Source: Globodera rostochiensis (taxonomy: Eukaryota; Nematoda; Chromadorea; Rhabditida; Heteroderidae). Taken from it: a stretch of DNA of 64,000 nt. The notes under the pieces were generated by a model. It was not told the DNA's origin, made no database searches, and saw nothing but the letters and a program-made list of their open reading frames with translations. The DNA is taken from positions 1,695,991 to 1,759,990 of the forward strand of contig JAEVLN010000012.1 in NCBI GenBank assembly GCA_018350325.1, read 5' to 3'. Position 1 is the first letter of the stretch, and the number at the start of each line of letters is the position of its first letter. Shown here piece after piece: positions 1-12,719 of this stretch. A program made the translations under genes and the position numbers.

Positions 1-1997
1 GAGTGGGGGGTACGGTATAACCCGGGAAATTTTGAAAAATGCCAACAGTCAGAGTGCCATTATTGTTTGTGCAAGGGTTTGCTCCTTACAATAAATGTTG
101 CTGAAAGAGAACACTATATTTCTGATTTATATATAATGAATTTTGATTTAAATTGTCATCCTTTACCCTCTAAAAAAGTGCCCCCTTGCGGGCAAATCCC
201 CTCGGGGGGGGGGGGGTCGTTTGTTTGTCGCCCAAAGGGATGGACGCGACGACGGCGGCGGCTACGGTAGGCGGCCGCCACGCCCCCTTTCCGTCCGTCA
301 GAGGCGAAAATCGTCGAAAGGCACAAAGTGAACATTTTTGGAGCGGGGCGGGACTTTGTGGCTGCTGTTGGACACAACGCCACAGCAAAACGAGAAAAGT
401 CCTCCGCGCATTTGCGTTTTGGTGGCACAAAAGTTCCCAAATTTTGATTTATATTTTTTAATAAAAAGTTTTCGTTTTGACTTTTTAACCGTAAAGCTTA
501 GAAAAATCTTTGATTTTGTCTTAAACCTTGATTCTTGTTTAAGCAGACAAATTCTTGACTCAAAATCCGACTTTTCAAAATGTCAATGCCCCCGGCAATC
601 CAACCACCGTCAAGTAAGTGGGATGAAGCATTAAAGTGTCCAAAATGAGCTAATTAGTTAATTGATTTTCACAATTTCTAAACTCCCCCAAACTCCGTCA
701 ATCACCGCTAACCCAAAACGTTTCGATCATTTGTCACGCGATTGATATCTTGTCAAGATTTTTGCCTTAGTCCGGTCGGTCCATGTGTCCCCCCGGGGGT
801 TTTCTAAAAGGTTTCATCGCTTCCCCCCCCCCGCCCCCTCTTCCGGGCCCCTTCCGTCCGCTCTCTCAATGCTGAATGAATGGACTCTCGACATTCTCGA
901 CGGGCCCCTACTTCACGGATTTTGTCCCGAAGAGTCCCCCCCCCCCCTCCGGGGGGGGGGGGGGGTGCCCTCTTAATCCAATCACATCTGTCCTTCAGAC
1001 TGAACACAAAGTGAAGGGCCAAAAGGTCGGACAAACAGAAGGGCGAGCAGTGAATGAATGCATGCAAAACACAGAGCATATTGTTTTGCCTTCGGCTCCC
1101 CCCCCCCCCCCCCAAATGGTCGTCGCTAAATGCCATTTTTGGACACAAATTTGGGGGGGGGGATTTGTTGGCCATTCAATTCGAAGTTAAACGATTTCCG
1201 AGACAAATTCCGACAATTCTTGCCAATTCTGATATGAATGAATGAATCTCTTTAGCCCTAATAAATTCAAAAAATTCCCCCCCCCCTTTCATAGTTTTCA
1301 AAACAATTTGTGCCATCACAAAATGCCATTATTACACAAAGTTCCCCCGCCCCCCGCCCAAAGGCTGCCCAAGTCGGTCGAGTCGAGAGTTTTATTCGAG
1401 AGTCTCGGGCACTTCTGGCGCCTCACAAATCCCAAAAAGGGGGGGGGGCAAAATGTTTGCCAACTTGGTTGGCACCGCTCGCTCTTCACTTATTAATTTC
1501 TGTGGCGAGAAACGCCGGGGGGGGGGGGCATCCCAACCAACAGAAGAAAAAGAATGATTGGGGGGATTTGTATGTACATAATGTGGGAAACGACGGAAAC
1601 GGTGGGAATTGAATGGGCCATTTTGTGTGATTTATTTGGCACATTTTTAAAACAACGGCATAAAAATGGGGAAAACATTTGCGTTCTGTTGAAGAGACGA
1701 CGAGGGGGTGGCGGTGATTAAGCCCGTCATTTTGCCAAATTCCCGGACCCGGGAATCCTGGAATTCCCGGACCCGGGAATCCCTGGATTTTAGGGAAGTG
1801 CCTGGACCTGGACCCCTGAACAAAAGTCCAGGCTTGGAGATCCAAGTCCAAGTCGGGCTCTGGTGATTGGTTGTAAATATTTCATTATTTATGTTTTATT
1901 TCTTAATGATTTTGTTGGTTAAATTTGGTGAATTTTTCGTTGAATTGGGCGCTTTTCTTGTACAAAAATGGAACTAAATTTTTTTTGTTCGTTTCAG
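1..1997. other. Non-coding region, no gene recognised
   Basis: No open frame here has recognisable protein content. The stretch is broken by long G or C runs (for example near 205, 945-965, 1096-1112, 1155-1162 and 1519-1528) and by AT-rich filler. Short frames across the runs are Pro/Gly-rich artefacts. It must contain the promoter and probably the 5' exons of the nuclear-receptor gene whose first recognisable exon begins at 1998, but I could not find a convincing initiator exon. Confidence 0.5.
1724..1860. repeat. Short CCCGGGAAT-type tandem repeat with AGCCCG/CGGGCT ends
   Basis: Between about 1741 and 1792 a unit reading CCCGGACCCGGGAATCC is repeated twice back to back, followed by CCTGGACCTGGACCC-type steps. 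The left side carries AGCCCG and the right side CGGGCTCT, an inverted pair resembling the ends of the satellite in the TIAM-like gene at 14.2-14.9 kb. Boundaries are approximate. Confidence 0.45.
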
Positions 1998-4900
1998 GTC
2001 GAATCCTGCTTGATGTGCCGTGTCGAGTGTGCCAAGACCATTCGTCCGGCAAACATTATGGCATTTTTAGGTGCCCTAATTTAAAATTTCTTTGTTTTTA
2101 TGCAAAAATGTTTTCAGTTGCGACGGATGTGCCGGATTTTTCAAGGTCACCCACCACTCTCTGTCCCCTGAGGGGAGAGGACGCTTTTTAATAAATTCTT
2201 TTTTTTTGTTTATTTATTTTAGCGTTCCGTCCGGCGTCAACGGGAATACGTGTGCAAAAATAAGGGTGGCCCCCTGGAGTGCGAATGTCCGGTGGACAAA
2301 ACGCATCGGAATCAGTGCCGGGCGTGCCGCCTGCAGCGATGCGTGGACATTGGCATGAACAGAGACGGTCGGTGCACGCAAAAGAGAGGCGAGCGCAGCG
2401 CCAAAACAAAAAATGGCAAAATGCAAAACGCCAAAGAAAAATTCAAAACAAAAAAAAATATTTTAAACAAATTTATTGCAACTCGAAAAAATGGGGTTGT
2501 TTATGGACGTAAAAATTGATTTTTTACAAATTAAATTTAGACATTTTAACCGTTTACTTTTTGTGTCCAAAATAAACGAAAGAGGAAAATGATAAAAAAA
2601 TATTTGAAACAATAGGGAAAAATTGGTTTGATTACCAACAGCCCCGTTGGCTTAGTGGCAGAGCGTCTGTCTAGTAAACAGAAGATCGCTGGTTCGATTC
2701 CAGCACGGGGCATAACATTTTTTAAAATTTTTTTTTTGCATGAATATTTAAATTTTCAAGAATTGTTTTTTGTATTTTAAGCTGTTCAACACGAGCGTGG
2801 CCCTCGCAATTCGACCCTCCGGCGTCAATTGGCACTCGGACTCAGTCAACAATTGGCCCAACGGCATCACCAACGAATGTTGGCCGCTGAACGTCAACAT
2901 TCCGCCGCCGCCGCCAGGGCATCGCTCTGTTCTCCGGCACAATTTTCACGGCACAATTTGTCGCCTCGGGTGAGAAAGGGCAACGAAAATTGGCAAAATT
3001 TACGCATTTTCAACCTTTTTGGCATTTTTTGTCTTTTAGACCATAGTTTTTGCATTTTTGCCCATAAATCAGAGCCCAATTTCTTCGTCATCGCCCGCGG
3101 CGCCCCCCACCACAAAAAACAACAACAGCAACAACAACAAGAACAACAGCAGCAACAACGCAAATGCTTCACCAATTCCGAACTTTTTGCCGTCATTGTT
3201 CCCCCCAATTGCGCTCTGTCCTCCTCCGTTTCATCCCTTCGGGCGTCCATTCCCGCCGTTGGAATGTCCGGTGAGCGAATGAATAAATGCTTCTCTTAAT
3301 TTTACGAAATTTTTTTTTGAAAAATTTTAGCGTTTCCCCTTCTTCATGGCCCCGTCGTCGTCCCCTCCGGCGTCCTCTTCCTCCTCCTCCTCCTCCTCGC
3401 TGTTCCCGCCTCCGCCCTTTCATCCGTCCGTGTTTGCCGCCGCTGCGACTGCCGCCTCTTTGCTCCACGGCTTTGGGGTGGGTGGGTGGGTGGTAGTACT
3501 GCTCGGGATTCCCGGTACTCGTGACCTGAAAAACTCGGCACTTTTCCCGAGTCCGCAAACTCGGGACTTTTCAAAAAATTTTGTAATACACATATTTAAA
3601 AAATGGGCCAAGTTTTTGGCCATTGCATCGATTCCCCACTCGTTTTTGTGCCCTAATTGGTGCCGTTTTGCGTTAAACAACCGCAAAAGGGCGGCGCGCA
3701 CACCGTTTTTTTTTGCCGTCGTTCGGCCGGTCGGTCGGACGGAAACGTATTTTTAGCGGCGGCGGCCCATTGGTCGGGTCACTCATTCGTCCATTTCCAT
3801 TCCATCCTCACAATCACTTCAACAACCACTCACTCACTCATTCTTCATCTGTCCCCGTCGGCATTCATCCCCCCCCCCGGTGTTAATCCCCAATCATCCT
3901 CCCCACCATCGTGTGATGGGCGGATGAATGATTGGGGATGGATGTGAATGAATGAATGGTGGCTTTGGCTGGTGGTGGCTTTGGCGATGTATTGATGATG
4001 ATGAATGATCCCCGCCGACTCCGGTCCGTCCATGTCCACCCCCCCCCCCGCCCCCGGGGGCTCGGCACTCAATTAGTGTGCCATTTTTGCAAAGTTATAC
4101 CGGCGGCGCCGACGGCATCGGCATAAGACGAACCGACAAAAACTTTAAAAGAGAACAGCGCCGAAAGGGATTGAAAGGCGGGGGGGGGGATTGTGTAAAT
4201 TGGATAAAACTCCCCTCGGGGGCATGAACTTTGGCGTTTTTTGCATTTCAATTTTTCTAAATTTGGGAAAATATTTTAGAACATTTTTCTGCAAAGTTTT
4301 CCAATTAAATCACTTCGCTTCCAAGCCATGCTGTGCAATTAACACATTTTTGGTTTCTTTTGGTGCCAACAAATTCCAGAAAAATTATTTTCTTGCGCAA
4401 TTTGTCCCCAAACACTTCCCGATTCTCGCCCAATATTTGTTGTTTTTTATTGACGGACAACCAAATTAATTGGCCTCCCACAGGCAAATTTGCTTCACAT
4501 CCCCGGGGTGGGGGGGGGAATTATTAATTTTGCAATTTTTTGATAAAATCGCGTAAATTGTTGTCGTTGTTGTTCAGATGGCCGCCGCTGTTCGTCATCC
4601 GTCCGTTTTGCATTTGTCGACTCAGAATAAGACTGAAGAACTGACCAACAGAGCGGAGGAGAAGCAGTGCAAAGAAGGCGATTTTTTTTTTGGAGAAATT
4701 TTGTCGACAATTTTAAATTAGGGTTGGTCCCCCGACCCCTCGGGGGCGAGAGTGTCGGGGAGGTTGGACTTGGCTTTCAGGGGTCGGGGAGCAACTCTAA
4801 TTTAAATTTAAAAATTATTCCTTTTCGAGCGACCGTCTCGGATTTGACGGGAATTCTCGAGTTTCTCGTCCGCACAAGAATTCGAAATTGGGTCCTGAAC

Positions 4901-6823
4901 TGTCTGAACTTGTTGTCTCCCACTTTCAGAGCCTTCGCCGTTGTTCCCGGCGACGCTTCACGCCGTCGTCCCCTCCCCGTTGGACCCAATCGCTTGCCAT
5001 GTGTTGGGCGAGGCCCACAATGTGTTCGCCACGATGCCCGGCATTCCGCCGCATCAACAGGTCGTCGCCCCCTCCGACGCCACCGTTTTTTGTGCCCTTT
5101 TTGAATGAAATTTGCATAATTTTGGACGAACATAAAACCCCTCCCCCTTTTTGTATTACTTTCCCTATAATAATCCGTCACCGAGCCGCGGGGATTAACG
5201 CAAAAAATGTGGGCAATATGTGTGGCAAATATTTAAAAAAATCGACGCAAATTCGTACACCCCATGAGAATTTTTTAACTCTTTTTTTGATCGTAAGGAA
5301 ATTTTTGGTTGAAAATTATAAAGGAAAAGTTTCTGCTGCTGTTGAATTATTGAACAGAGAGAGAAGTGCAAAGTGTTACGGTAGCACTTTTGGTGGGAAT
5401 TGTCTGTCCCCTCCCCCCAAATTCCCACCCCCGGCAAATCCCTCCCTCCCCCCCCCCGAGGGACCCCCCGAGGGACCCCCCGAGGGATGCGCGCCACCAA
5501 TTGCGCAACAACAATTTTTTGTGGATGTTTTGGGGGAAGAAATAGTCGTGACGGCGGGTGGGAGGAGTTTGGGGGGGGGGGGGAGGGAATGACTTACTGT
5601 ACCACTAAAGGGTTTCCAATTTGTTTTTTGCGAGTTTTTTCCCGAAAAATTCATTAATCTTTTCATTTTTTGTTGACAGTCCTTTCCCCTCCACAAAATC
5701 CATGGGGTGTTCAGAGCCTTGCGGGTCAAATTTGGCGGTTAAATCCTTTAAATTGCGTGATCATTTTAAGAGTTCCGCCCTTTCCGCATCGTTTGGTCGT
5801 CTGTTGCTGTTGAGCGCCTTCGAAAAAGGCCTTTTGCGCCCGTCCAAATTCGACGAGACGACGGCGGCGGGACAACGGAACACAAACGGTCAAAATTGAG
5901 AAGGATTTGGCGGCATTCAAATTCATTGAGACATTCAAAAACTCATCCCTAAATATGTTAAAGCCATCCAAGAAGAAGCTTTTACTTTGGAAAGCCCAAA
6001 ATGTTTTTATCCAATTTCTTTTTTGCCTCGTTGAACCGCTAATCAAATTCTCTCTCATAGACAGAGTTACTGAACTCAATCCGGGGAAATTTCATTTAAA
6101 TTCTTTTGAAATTTGATTGATATGTATAACAAAAGCATTTTCATCTTTCAGCTCCTCCAAACGGACTTTTTCGTGAGCGTTTCCTCCGCGTGTTGGCCCA
6201 TCTTGAACAGCTCCAACTTGACGATGTAGAGTTCATCTTTCTCAGAGCGCACTCACTTTTGCGAGGTATTTCAATTCAAATTTGTACCTTTTTTTAAAAC
6301 AATTTCAATTTTCAACAGAAAAACTGCCGCAGAGGGCGCCCCAAATGCAAAAATATTTGGTCCAATATCAACTTTTCAAGCACCGTGACAGTATGGAAAA
6401 ATTCTGTAGTTCGAGCAGAACTTGGACAATAAACCCCGAATTTAAGAGCCCTTTCGGCACGTCCAATGCGCAATGCTGTTGGACGAATTGGCACAACTGA
6501 ACGATGTTGAGGAGGACGCTTTGGTTTCAGCACTTCGGCAAACGATTGACACCGAAAGGGCACACCGCGAGGACGGCACGGAGGGGGGAAATGGCATAAA
6601 AATGGCAAGAAATCGTCCGATTTTTATTGAGCATTTCGTTCTTTTTTAGTCCAAAGAAACGGCAAATGGTGGCGCAGGAAGCAGTGCGAAACAGCGCCGG
6701 CTGCCGTTTTCTGTCAGTGAACTGCTCGTCGTCGAGCCGGACATCACCAACAAAGACGTCGACAAGAAAGGCGAATGTTCAACAACGGAAGACGTGGGAA
6801 CACCGGTTGACGACAACAGATGA
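1998..6823 (+). CDS. Tailless/TLX-type (NR2E) nuclear receptor, multi-exon, 5' end not found
   Basis: A sequence-specific transcription factor of the nucleus. Exons 1998-2070, 2118-2145 and 2223-2367 join in frame to a complete two-zinc-finger DNA-binding domain: [16 protein letters not shown], then CDGCAGFFK, then [12 protein letters not shown]. The next exon (2782-2969) starts with [15 protein letters not shown], the diagnostic C-terminal extension of the tailless/TLX group, so C. elegans nhr-67 is the likely counterpart. A Ser/Asn/Pro-rich hinge follows (3073-3270, 3331 to about 3478). Candidate ligand-domain exons are near 4930-5060, 5740-5900, 6153-6265 ([18 protein letters not shown], helix 7-8 like), 6319-6640 and a last exon near 6649-6823 ending in TGA. 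The ligand domain is divergent and its splice structure is uncertain. A tRNA-Thr gene lies in the intron 2368-2781. Confidence is high for the DNA-binding domain, moderate for the 3' part. Confidence 0.8.
2641..2712 (+). tRNA. tRNA-Thr (AGT)
   Basis: Cloverleaf: acceptor GCCCCGT pairs with ACGGGGC, the D arm is GGCTTAGTGGCAGAGC-like, the anticodon stem TCTGT/ACAGA encloses loop CTAGTAA (anticodon AGT), and the T arm is GCTGG-TTCGATT-CCAGC. Box A and box B elements are present. It lies on the same strand inside an intron of the nuclear-receptor gene. Confidence 0.93.
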
Positions 6824-7085
6824 GAATCAAAGATTTTGAAAGACCTTTCTGTCGATAACATTTTTGTTTGTATAATAATGAATTGGTTCTTCTGAATGTA
6901 TAAAATTATTGAACTATGTTACTTTTTGAAGAAGTTTATCCCTTGCTGATGTACACACATAAAGAGGAATCGGAGAAAAATGATCAAAAAAGTGATTGAT
7001 CAAACGGAAACAAAAATGGGGAGAATAAAATCTATGTTCTGTTTGAATTTTCTCCATCAAATTCGTTCGTCCTTTGCCCATTCAT

Positions 7086-8293
7086 TCACTTCTTCTGTTC
7101 GCTTGGACCTGCCTCTTCGTCAAACAGCCTGAAAATAATAAAAGATTTAACTAGTTGCGGGGAATTTCCGAGACTATTCATTATTCACTTACCCTTCGTC
7201 GATGTCCCTGTTTCTGAAGTCAATGATTATGCGATTCCATTGATGGTACCATCCCACATTTGCCTCCTTCTCCCACACGGCCCATTTCGCCTCTTCCCGC
7301 ACAATTGGACAACGCACCAACAGCCAATTGTATGAGTCAAAGTGTCGACATGTCAATCGCTCCCCCGTCCAATTGTTCGTCAGCTCAAATGGTTCAGTGT
7401 GAGGAGGATTCAGTTGGATGATGAAATTGACCGGCGGCCCAGAAGCATTGACAAATGACTAAAACGAAGGGAATAAAATTACTCTCAAAGTGACTAAAAA
7501 GAATGAGAAATTACCGTTTTGAGTCCTTCCATTCCTCCCCATGGAAAATCACAACGAAGCATCTTCGGAAGTCCATCTTCACGGGGAGTGAGCAACCATT
7601 TGGCCACGGCTTGGCGGGAAGAAGCGTCGGCGTTGTCTTCGGCCGGAAACTCGGGGAAAAGTCCACAGCCATCGATCAAACGGAGATTTGCGCAGTTGCG
7701 AAGAATGGTCGGAGAGAATTGCCGCAAACGGACCAAATGAGAGGAGTCCCAAAGACGAAAGCGGCAAATGTTGTCGTTGACCAAAGGCCAAATCTTTTGA
7801 CAAATAATTTTCCAGCTGCAGCGTTGGTTAACGGCGGTATAAATTGCAACAGTTGTCCCGGCAGAGTCGAAAAAGCGGCGAATGCGTTGAAAGAATTCGA
7901 TGACGGTTTGGTCGACGTAACTAAATTACACAAAATTATTGGGCTTTTAAGATGGAAATGACCTTATCCGAATCTCACGGAAGCCGATCACTTTGTCTGG
8001 AATCGGTCTTTGAGGAATTGTCAGCCGTTTACCACCAAAGATTTTGATAATTTGCTTTTTTCTTTTTTCACGACGAATTTCCATCGAACCCAACGACCAT
8101 TTCCTCGATTTGAAGTGCTCGTCCACCAAACGGTCGAATCGATCGTTGACCAGCGCAACATTCAGTCCGATGTCAAAAGGACAAAGAAAGGCGAAGACTC
8201 CGAACCAAACGTCGGCACAAATGAAACTGAAATTTTTTGAATTTATGACTTTTGATTTGATTTCATTAGGAAACAAACTCACATTTCCTTCAT
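7086..8293 (-). CDS. F-box-like protein of the family expanded in cyst nematodes
   Basis: Five exons read on the minus strand: 8293-8283, 8226-7963, 7920-7515, 7458-7193 and 7128-7086, joined at canonical signals and in frame throughout, about 330 residues. The N-terminus after splicing reads [18 protein letters not shown], the F-box-like signature I associate with a large gene family of Globodera and Heterodera. The body continues with [34 protein letters not shown] and the C-terminal [14 protein letters not shown] block. An F-box role would be as substrate adaptor of an SCF ubiquitin ligase, but this is inferred from family naming. The first exon is only 11 bases; the start was chosen because its frame continues exactly into the family motif. 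No frameshift or stop is seen, so it looks intact. Confidence 0.85.
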
Positions 8294-9278
8294 TGGCTTT
8301 TTCTTTGAGAAAAACCTTTTTTTTTCCTCCCTATTTGCGGCGCGAAGGTCCCTCGCCCGGTTTGCTACTTTAACCATTTGCCTGAAATTTTGGATGTTAA
8401 AAATTTTAAATGTATGTTTTTTTAGAGTGAAAAAATGCGTAGAACAAGCAAAGATTTCAAATCCCGCAATTTAGGTGCTGGATTTGCTTTTGTTAGTGAA
8501 CAGGGCTAAGATTTTTTAGGTTTTTGTCTATTTTGCTGCAGCATAGCGCGTCATTTTTGCATTTTATTACCGCATAACCATTTAGCCAAGAGTTTCGACG
8601 CGAAAAAAAAGAGACGAAAAATACTAAATTCAAAAATTATGTTGGCGGACTTTCACGAATTTTAACCAAAATTCTATAAATTTGGTCTTTCTGAGCGAAA
8701 TTTTATCGTGAAACTACCTATTTTCACATCTAAACGACCTATTATGCATTTCCTTATTTTGTTTTCTAGCGATGGTGAAAGTTTGGAGAGGATCTGTAGA
8801 TGTCGAGAAAAGTTCTTAGATCCGAAGTGCGGGATGGTCAAAATATTTGTTAAAAAAGGTGAGAGAGAACGCTAAAAGAAGAGAACGGTTAGAGAAAAAG
8901 AGGGAAAAGCGAGATAGTGGTGCACTGTCTACCTTAAACGGTAATAAAATGTAAAAATGACGCGCTGTGCTGCAGCTTTGTTTTGGCGAGTTTATAGTAT
9001 TCAAAATGAGAAAATTTCGAAGCGAATGCTTTAATTAAATTTAATAATTCCCCCCCCCCCTCCAAACGAAAAAATTGGCAAAATTGTGCAGTTTTTGGAC
9101 CAAGTTCCTTAACAAATTCGTCAAAATTTTCTCGGCGGCTTCTATCGGCACCGCCGAAAAATTTGTATAATGAATTTGGTTCAGCAAAATGACGAGTTAG
9201 TTCACAAATTGTTCGTCAAGTTCAAAGAATACGTATTTTTCGCACTTCCTCAATTATTGTCTCGACAAATACGGCCGC
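8294..9278. other. AT-rich intergenic region containing an inverted-repeat element
   Basis: No coding exon is recognised between the divergently transcribed F-box-like and FRMD8-like genes. The middle is occupied by the inverted-repeat element at 8535-8976; a short C run lies near 9051-9060. Promoters for both flanking genes must lie here, but no motif could be assigned. Confidence 0.6.
8535..8976. mobile_element. MITE-like element with about 38-bp terminal inverted repeats
   Basis: The left end at 8535-8572 starts GCTGCAGCATAGCGCGTC and the right end at 8939-8976 is its near-perfect reverse complement, with only a few mismatches. The 442-bp interior has no long open frame, so the element is non-autonomous. 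No clear target-site duplication was found. The superfamily is unknown. Confidence 0.7.
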
Positions 9279-12200
9279 ATGACCACTTCCGTGCCATCGA
9301 ACGCCAATTGTGACACAGCGGAGAGGCTTTTGCCGATGACTACGGATGACATGAAAAATGGCGGCGACCAACAAATAAAACATGTCCACCAAACATTGAC
9401 AGTGTGCACATCGACAAGAATGAGACGCGGCAGCAGCGGCGACGACTTGGAAGATGTCAGCAATGTTTGATAAACTCTTTTTGCTTAGGTCGTTAGGCCT
9501 ACGCGGAACAAGTGGTGCTGGCCATGGGAGGCCAATCCCATTTTTACCTTTGTTATTTGAACTGTTTGTCCTTGTTGGCATTGGTTTTATTGGATGTTTA
9601 GGGGCCGGACCCATTTCTGACACTGCCGTTGCCCTCCCAGCAGTACGACATGCCGAAGACGTCGCATTGTCGCAAATGTTCCCTGGACTCAAATTGTGTG
9701 GTGGCGAACAAACTCGGCGCACAGCACCAATTCGTTCGACAAAAGCCGTCTACTATGGATTTGTCGAAGCCGGCCGCTGCATTAGGTTTTCCTTTTTGGT
9801 TTCCTTTCTTTCATTTTAAAAATATCATTTGATGAGAGACATTTTGTCGATCTTTTCTGAATAAAAGTCAAAAAATGAGCTCTTTTTAGTCCCAAGTCAA
9901 CCGTTTTAAAGTTTAAAGCCGTTACTTTGCACAGCTTCTTCCCCCCACCGGTCGCTGTTGAGTCATTCCGCGCTGAGGCGAGAGATGGACAAACTGAGCG
10001 AGTCGCGCGGCGTCAGTTTGGCGGCCATTCAACTGAACGATGTCCGTGTGGGCGAACTTTCGATTTCCATCATTTTTTTTAAACAAAAAAATTTGGGGAA
10101 ATTAAAGAATCAATTTTAAAAAAACAATTTTAAGTTCCCTTCCGCCATCGTGTCAAAGCAAAGCAAAAAGAAGCGAAGGAAGAGCGAAAAACGATGCGAC
10201 CGCAACCGTTTGAGTGTGAACGGTTATTGTTTTTTGTTTAAAATTTAAAAAAAACTAAAAAATTTTCCGTTTCCGATTGTGACGACATTGTCCAAAGCCG
10301 CAACTGCACCGAAAGGGGCACCGCCTCTTCTGACGAAAATTGCGGAGGTTTGACGCCCTCAAGCGATGAAGCCAGCGACCTGACGCCTTCGTCTTCCGTG
10401 TCGCCAATCGGACACACGCTAAGGTTGCTTTCTGCTGGGCAATGCTTTGTGAACAAATTTTTTGGTTGTTCAAAACCGGGGGGTTGGCCTTTAGGCTTTG
10501 GGATTCCTCTACAAAATAGGGGGAAGAGCGTAGGGATTAGTCGCCACGCCAGTGATTTGTGAGGGGGAGAGGGGTTCATCACAAAAAATCCCCGTCCGAA
10601 GTTGTGGAAAATGCCGTATTTGGTCAACAGCACAATAGCATTTTTTCAGGCACAGCGACGTGTTCATGCGTCAACATGACTTGGACAGAACAATGCATTC
10701 GGAGTCCTTTCCCATTCTCGATGAGCAACAACAACAACAACAATATGCCACTGGTGAAGAACAACGCACTGGAATTGAGAACGTCATTGACATTCGCATT
10801 TTCTACCCGAATGGCACCAATGGTGAACACACATTTGCATGGAGGCTTAAAGTACAACTTGCCCAATTTCAGCGGTCCAATTTTCGGTTGAAAATGGGAC
10901 GGAGGCGACCGGTTCCGATTTGCTTCGACTAATGGCCGATCACTTGGAAATTGACGACGTTCAGGTGGCGGAAGAGGCCTTGGCCATTTGGGTGGTGTCT
11001 CCGCTGCTCGGTAACTTTTTTTAAAATTTTTTTCCGATTGTTTAACCCCCCATTTTCCTCCGCAGAACTGCAGATGAAGCCCCGTCACATTCCGTACGTC
11101 GTTTACATGAAATGGCCTGCCTTCCTGCGGCGCTTCACCACGGCCGAGGAGGACGACATCGCGCTGGACGAGCCGTTGTTGGTGCTGAGACGAAATGTGC
11201 TGTTCACTCTGGACAGGGAAATTTTGGTAAAATAAAATGGATGTTTAATTCTAAACTTTTTTCATTATTTTCAATTTTCTAGTTCACCGAAAGGTACGAG
11301 CGTCTGACCGAAGTGTTGTACCTTCACGCGCGCGACGAGTACCTCAGCGGGCGTTACCTGGTGAACATTGAGACAGCGCTGGAGCTGGTCGGCCTCCAGA
11401 TGGCCATTGAGTTCGGCACGTACAACGGAGACCTGGAGGATGCATTGGACTTGCTCTAGTGAGGCCGCCCTCCTGGGGTGGGGCAACTCACGTCCACGGC
11501 GTACCGTACCCGCTTTTGGCCATAGATTTTGCCAATTTTTTGGGGTGTCATGTCAGTGACAGGAACGCATTAAAGTGGAAACAAAGTGAAACGGTGTGAT
11601 CTTTTTTTTAAAAATAAAAAAGTTTTGCGAGTTTTGTTGTTTTTTTAATTTACGAAACTTTTGATCTTTAGTGATAATCTGCATGAATTGGCGCCTGAGC
11701 CCCACATAAAGGCAATCCGAAGTTTCCATCTGTTCGGCCTGCGCGTCTTCGAGTGCAAGGGCGGTCTTGAACATCGCGTGGTGGAAGAATATCAAAGCGC
11801 CTCCCATCACTACCCAGGCGACAAAGACGCACAACGCCGCGCATTTTTGTCCATTTTAAGACGGGAGCCATTCTACGGGTGAGCGTATACATATTTTGTT
11901 GATTGTCCCAAAAAAACGATTGAAATTTCGGAACAAACTCAACATTTTCAAAAAGTTGCATTTTTTTAGCGCAGCTTTTTATTCGGGCACCATCGATTCC
12001 TCCCATATCCGTCCCCGTGTCAACGGCACTCATCACAACCACAATCCGCTGCACAATCGCGGAACCCAAAGTTCGGATGTGGAGAATCAAAGTGATCACT
12101 CGGCGGGCAGTAGCAGCAGCAGTCCGTGCTCTTCCACAAAGTCCAACAAGTCCACGCTGTCGTTGGGTGAGTGAGTGGGCGGTGGAAATTACAAAAATAA

Positions 12201-12719
12201 AAATTTGCGATCCCCAATTGCCGGACTCTTCATTTGGGCCCACCAAAAATGCCATATTACGGAACAAACCAATCTTCCCCCCCCCATTTGTTATAATCCC
12301 TGGATCCTGGATGAATTGTCATTTTTGCCATTTGTCAGGGAGTTTCTTCTCTTTCCTGCGCAACCATTTCCTTCATCACCACCATCACCAGCAACAGCGG
12401 GGGAGCGGCGGCGGCGGCGGCAAGCACAACGGCAGCGGCAGCCGCCATCGACAGGACGACATTTTGATCGGCATCAATCACACGCACATCACACTGATTG
12501 ATCCACGGCAGCACAAAGTTTTGGACGTAAGAAAAAAGGGATTGATTCTGGTGGGGGAGATGGAAAAGTGTGCCATGGCCACATTTTTTTTAAACTTTTT
12601 CTGAGTAATTGACTAAACTAAAAATGGAAATTTTTTTTGTTAAGGTGTTCGGGGACCGCTCGCCGGAGGGGAACATGTCGCTGAACGAAAAGATTGCCTT
12701 GTTTTGTAACGCCGACTGA
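9279..12719 (+). CDS. FERM-domain protein, FRMD8 (iTAP)-like
   Basis: In animals FRMD8 binds iRhom proteins at the membrane and stabilises the iRhom/ADAM17 sheddase complex. Core exons join in frame: 10650-10822, 10873-11010, 11066-11226, 11283-11458, 11672-11878, 11970-12166, 12339-12526 and 12645-12719. The FERM lobe reads WVVSPLLELQMKPRHIPY, then RRFTTAEEDDIALDEP and VLRRNVLF, matching FRMD8 closely. A later block REPFYGAAFYSG and the PH-like DDILIGINHTHITLID agree with the FRMD8 C-terminal lobe. The N-terminal exons 9279-9452, 9646-9786 and 9939 to about 10036 keep compatible phases, and a Lys/Arg-rich exon near 10136-10222 is probable. The join between that exon and the acidic/Ser-rich exon ending at 10423 is not resolved. 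A His/Gln/Gly-rich insert sits at 12375-12440. The start at 9279 is tentative. Confidence 0.82.

Noticed and set aside
4888..5592. 234-codon plus-strand frame
   Set aside because: It crosses candidate nuclear-receptor exon and intron sequence and C runs; composition is Pro/Phe-rich with no domain.
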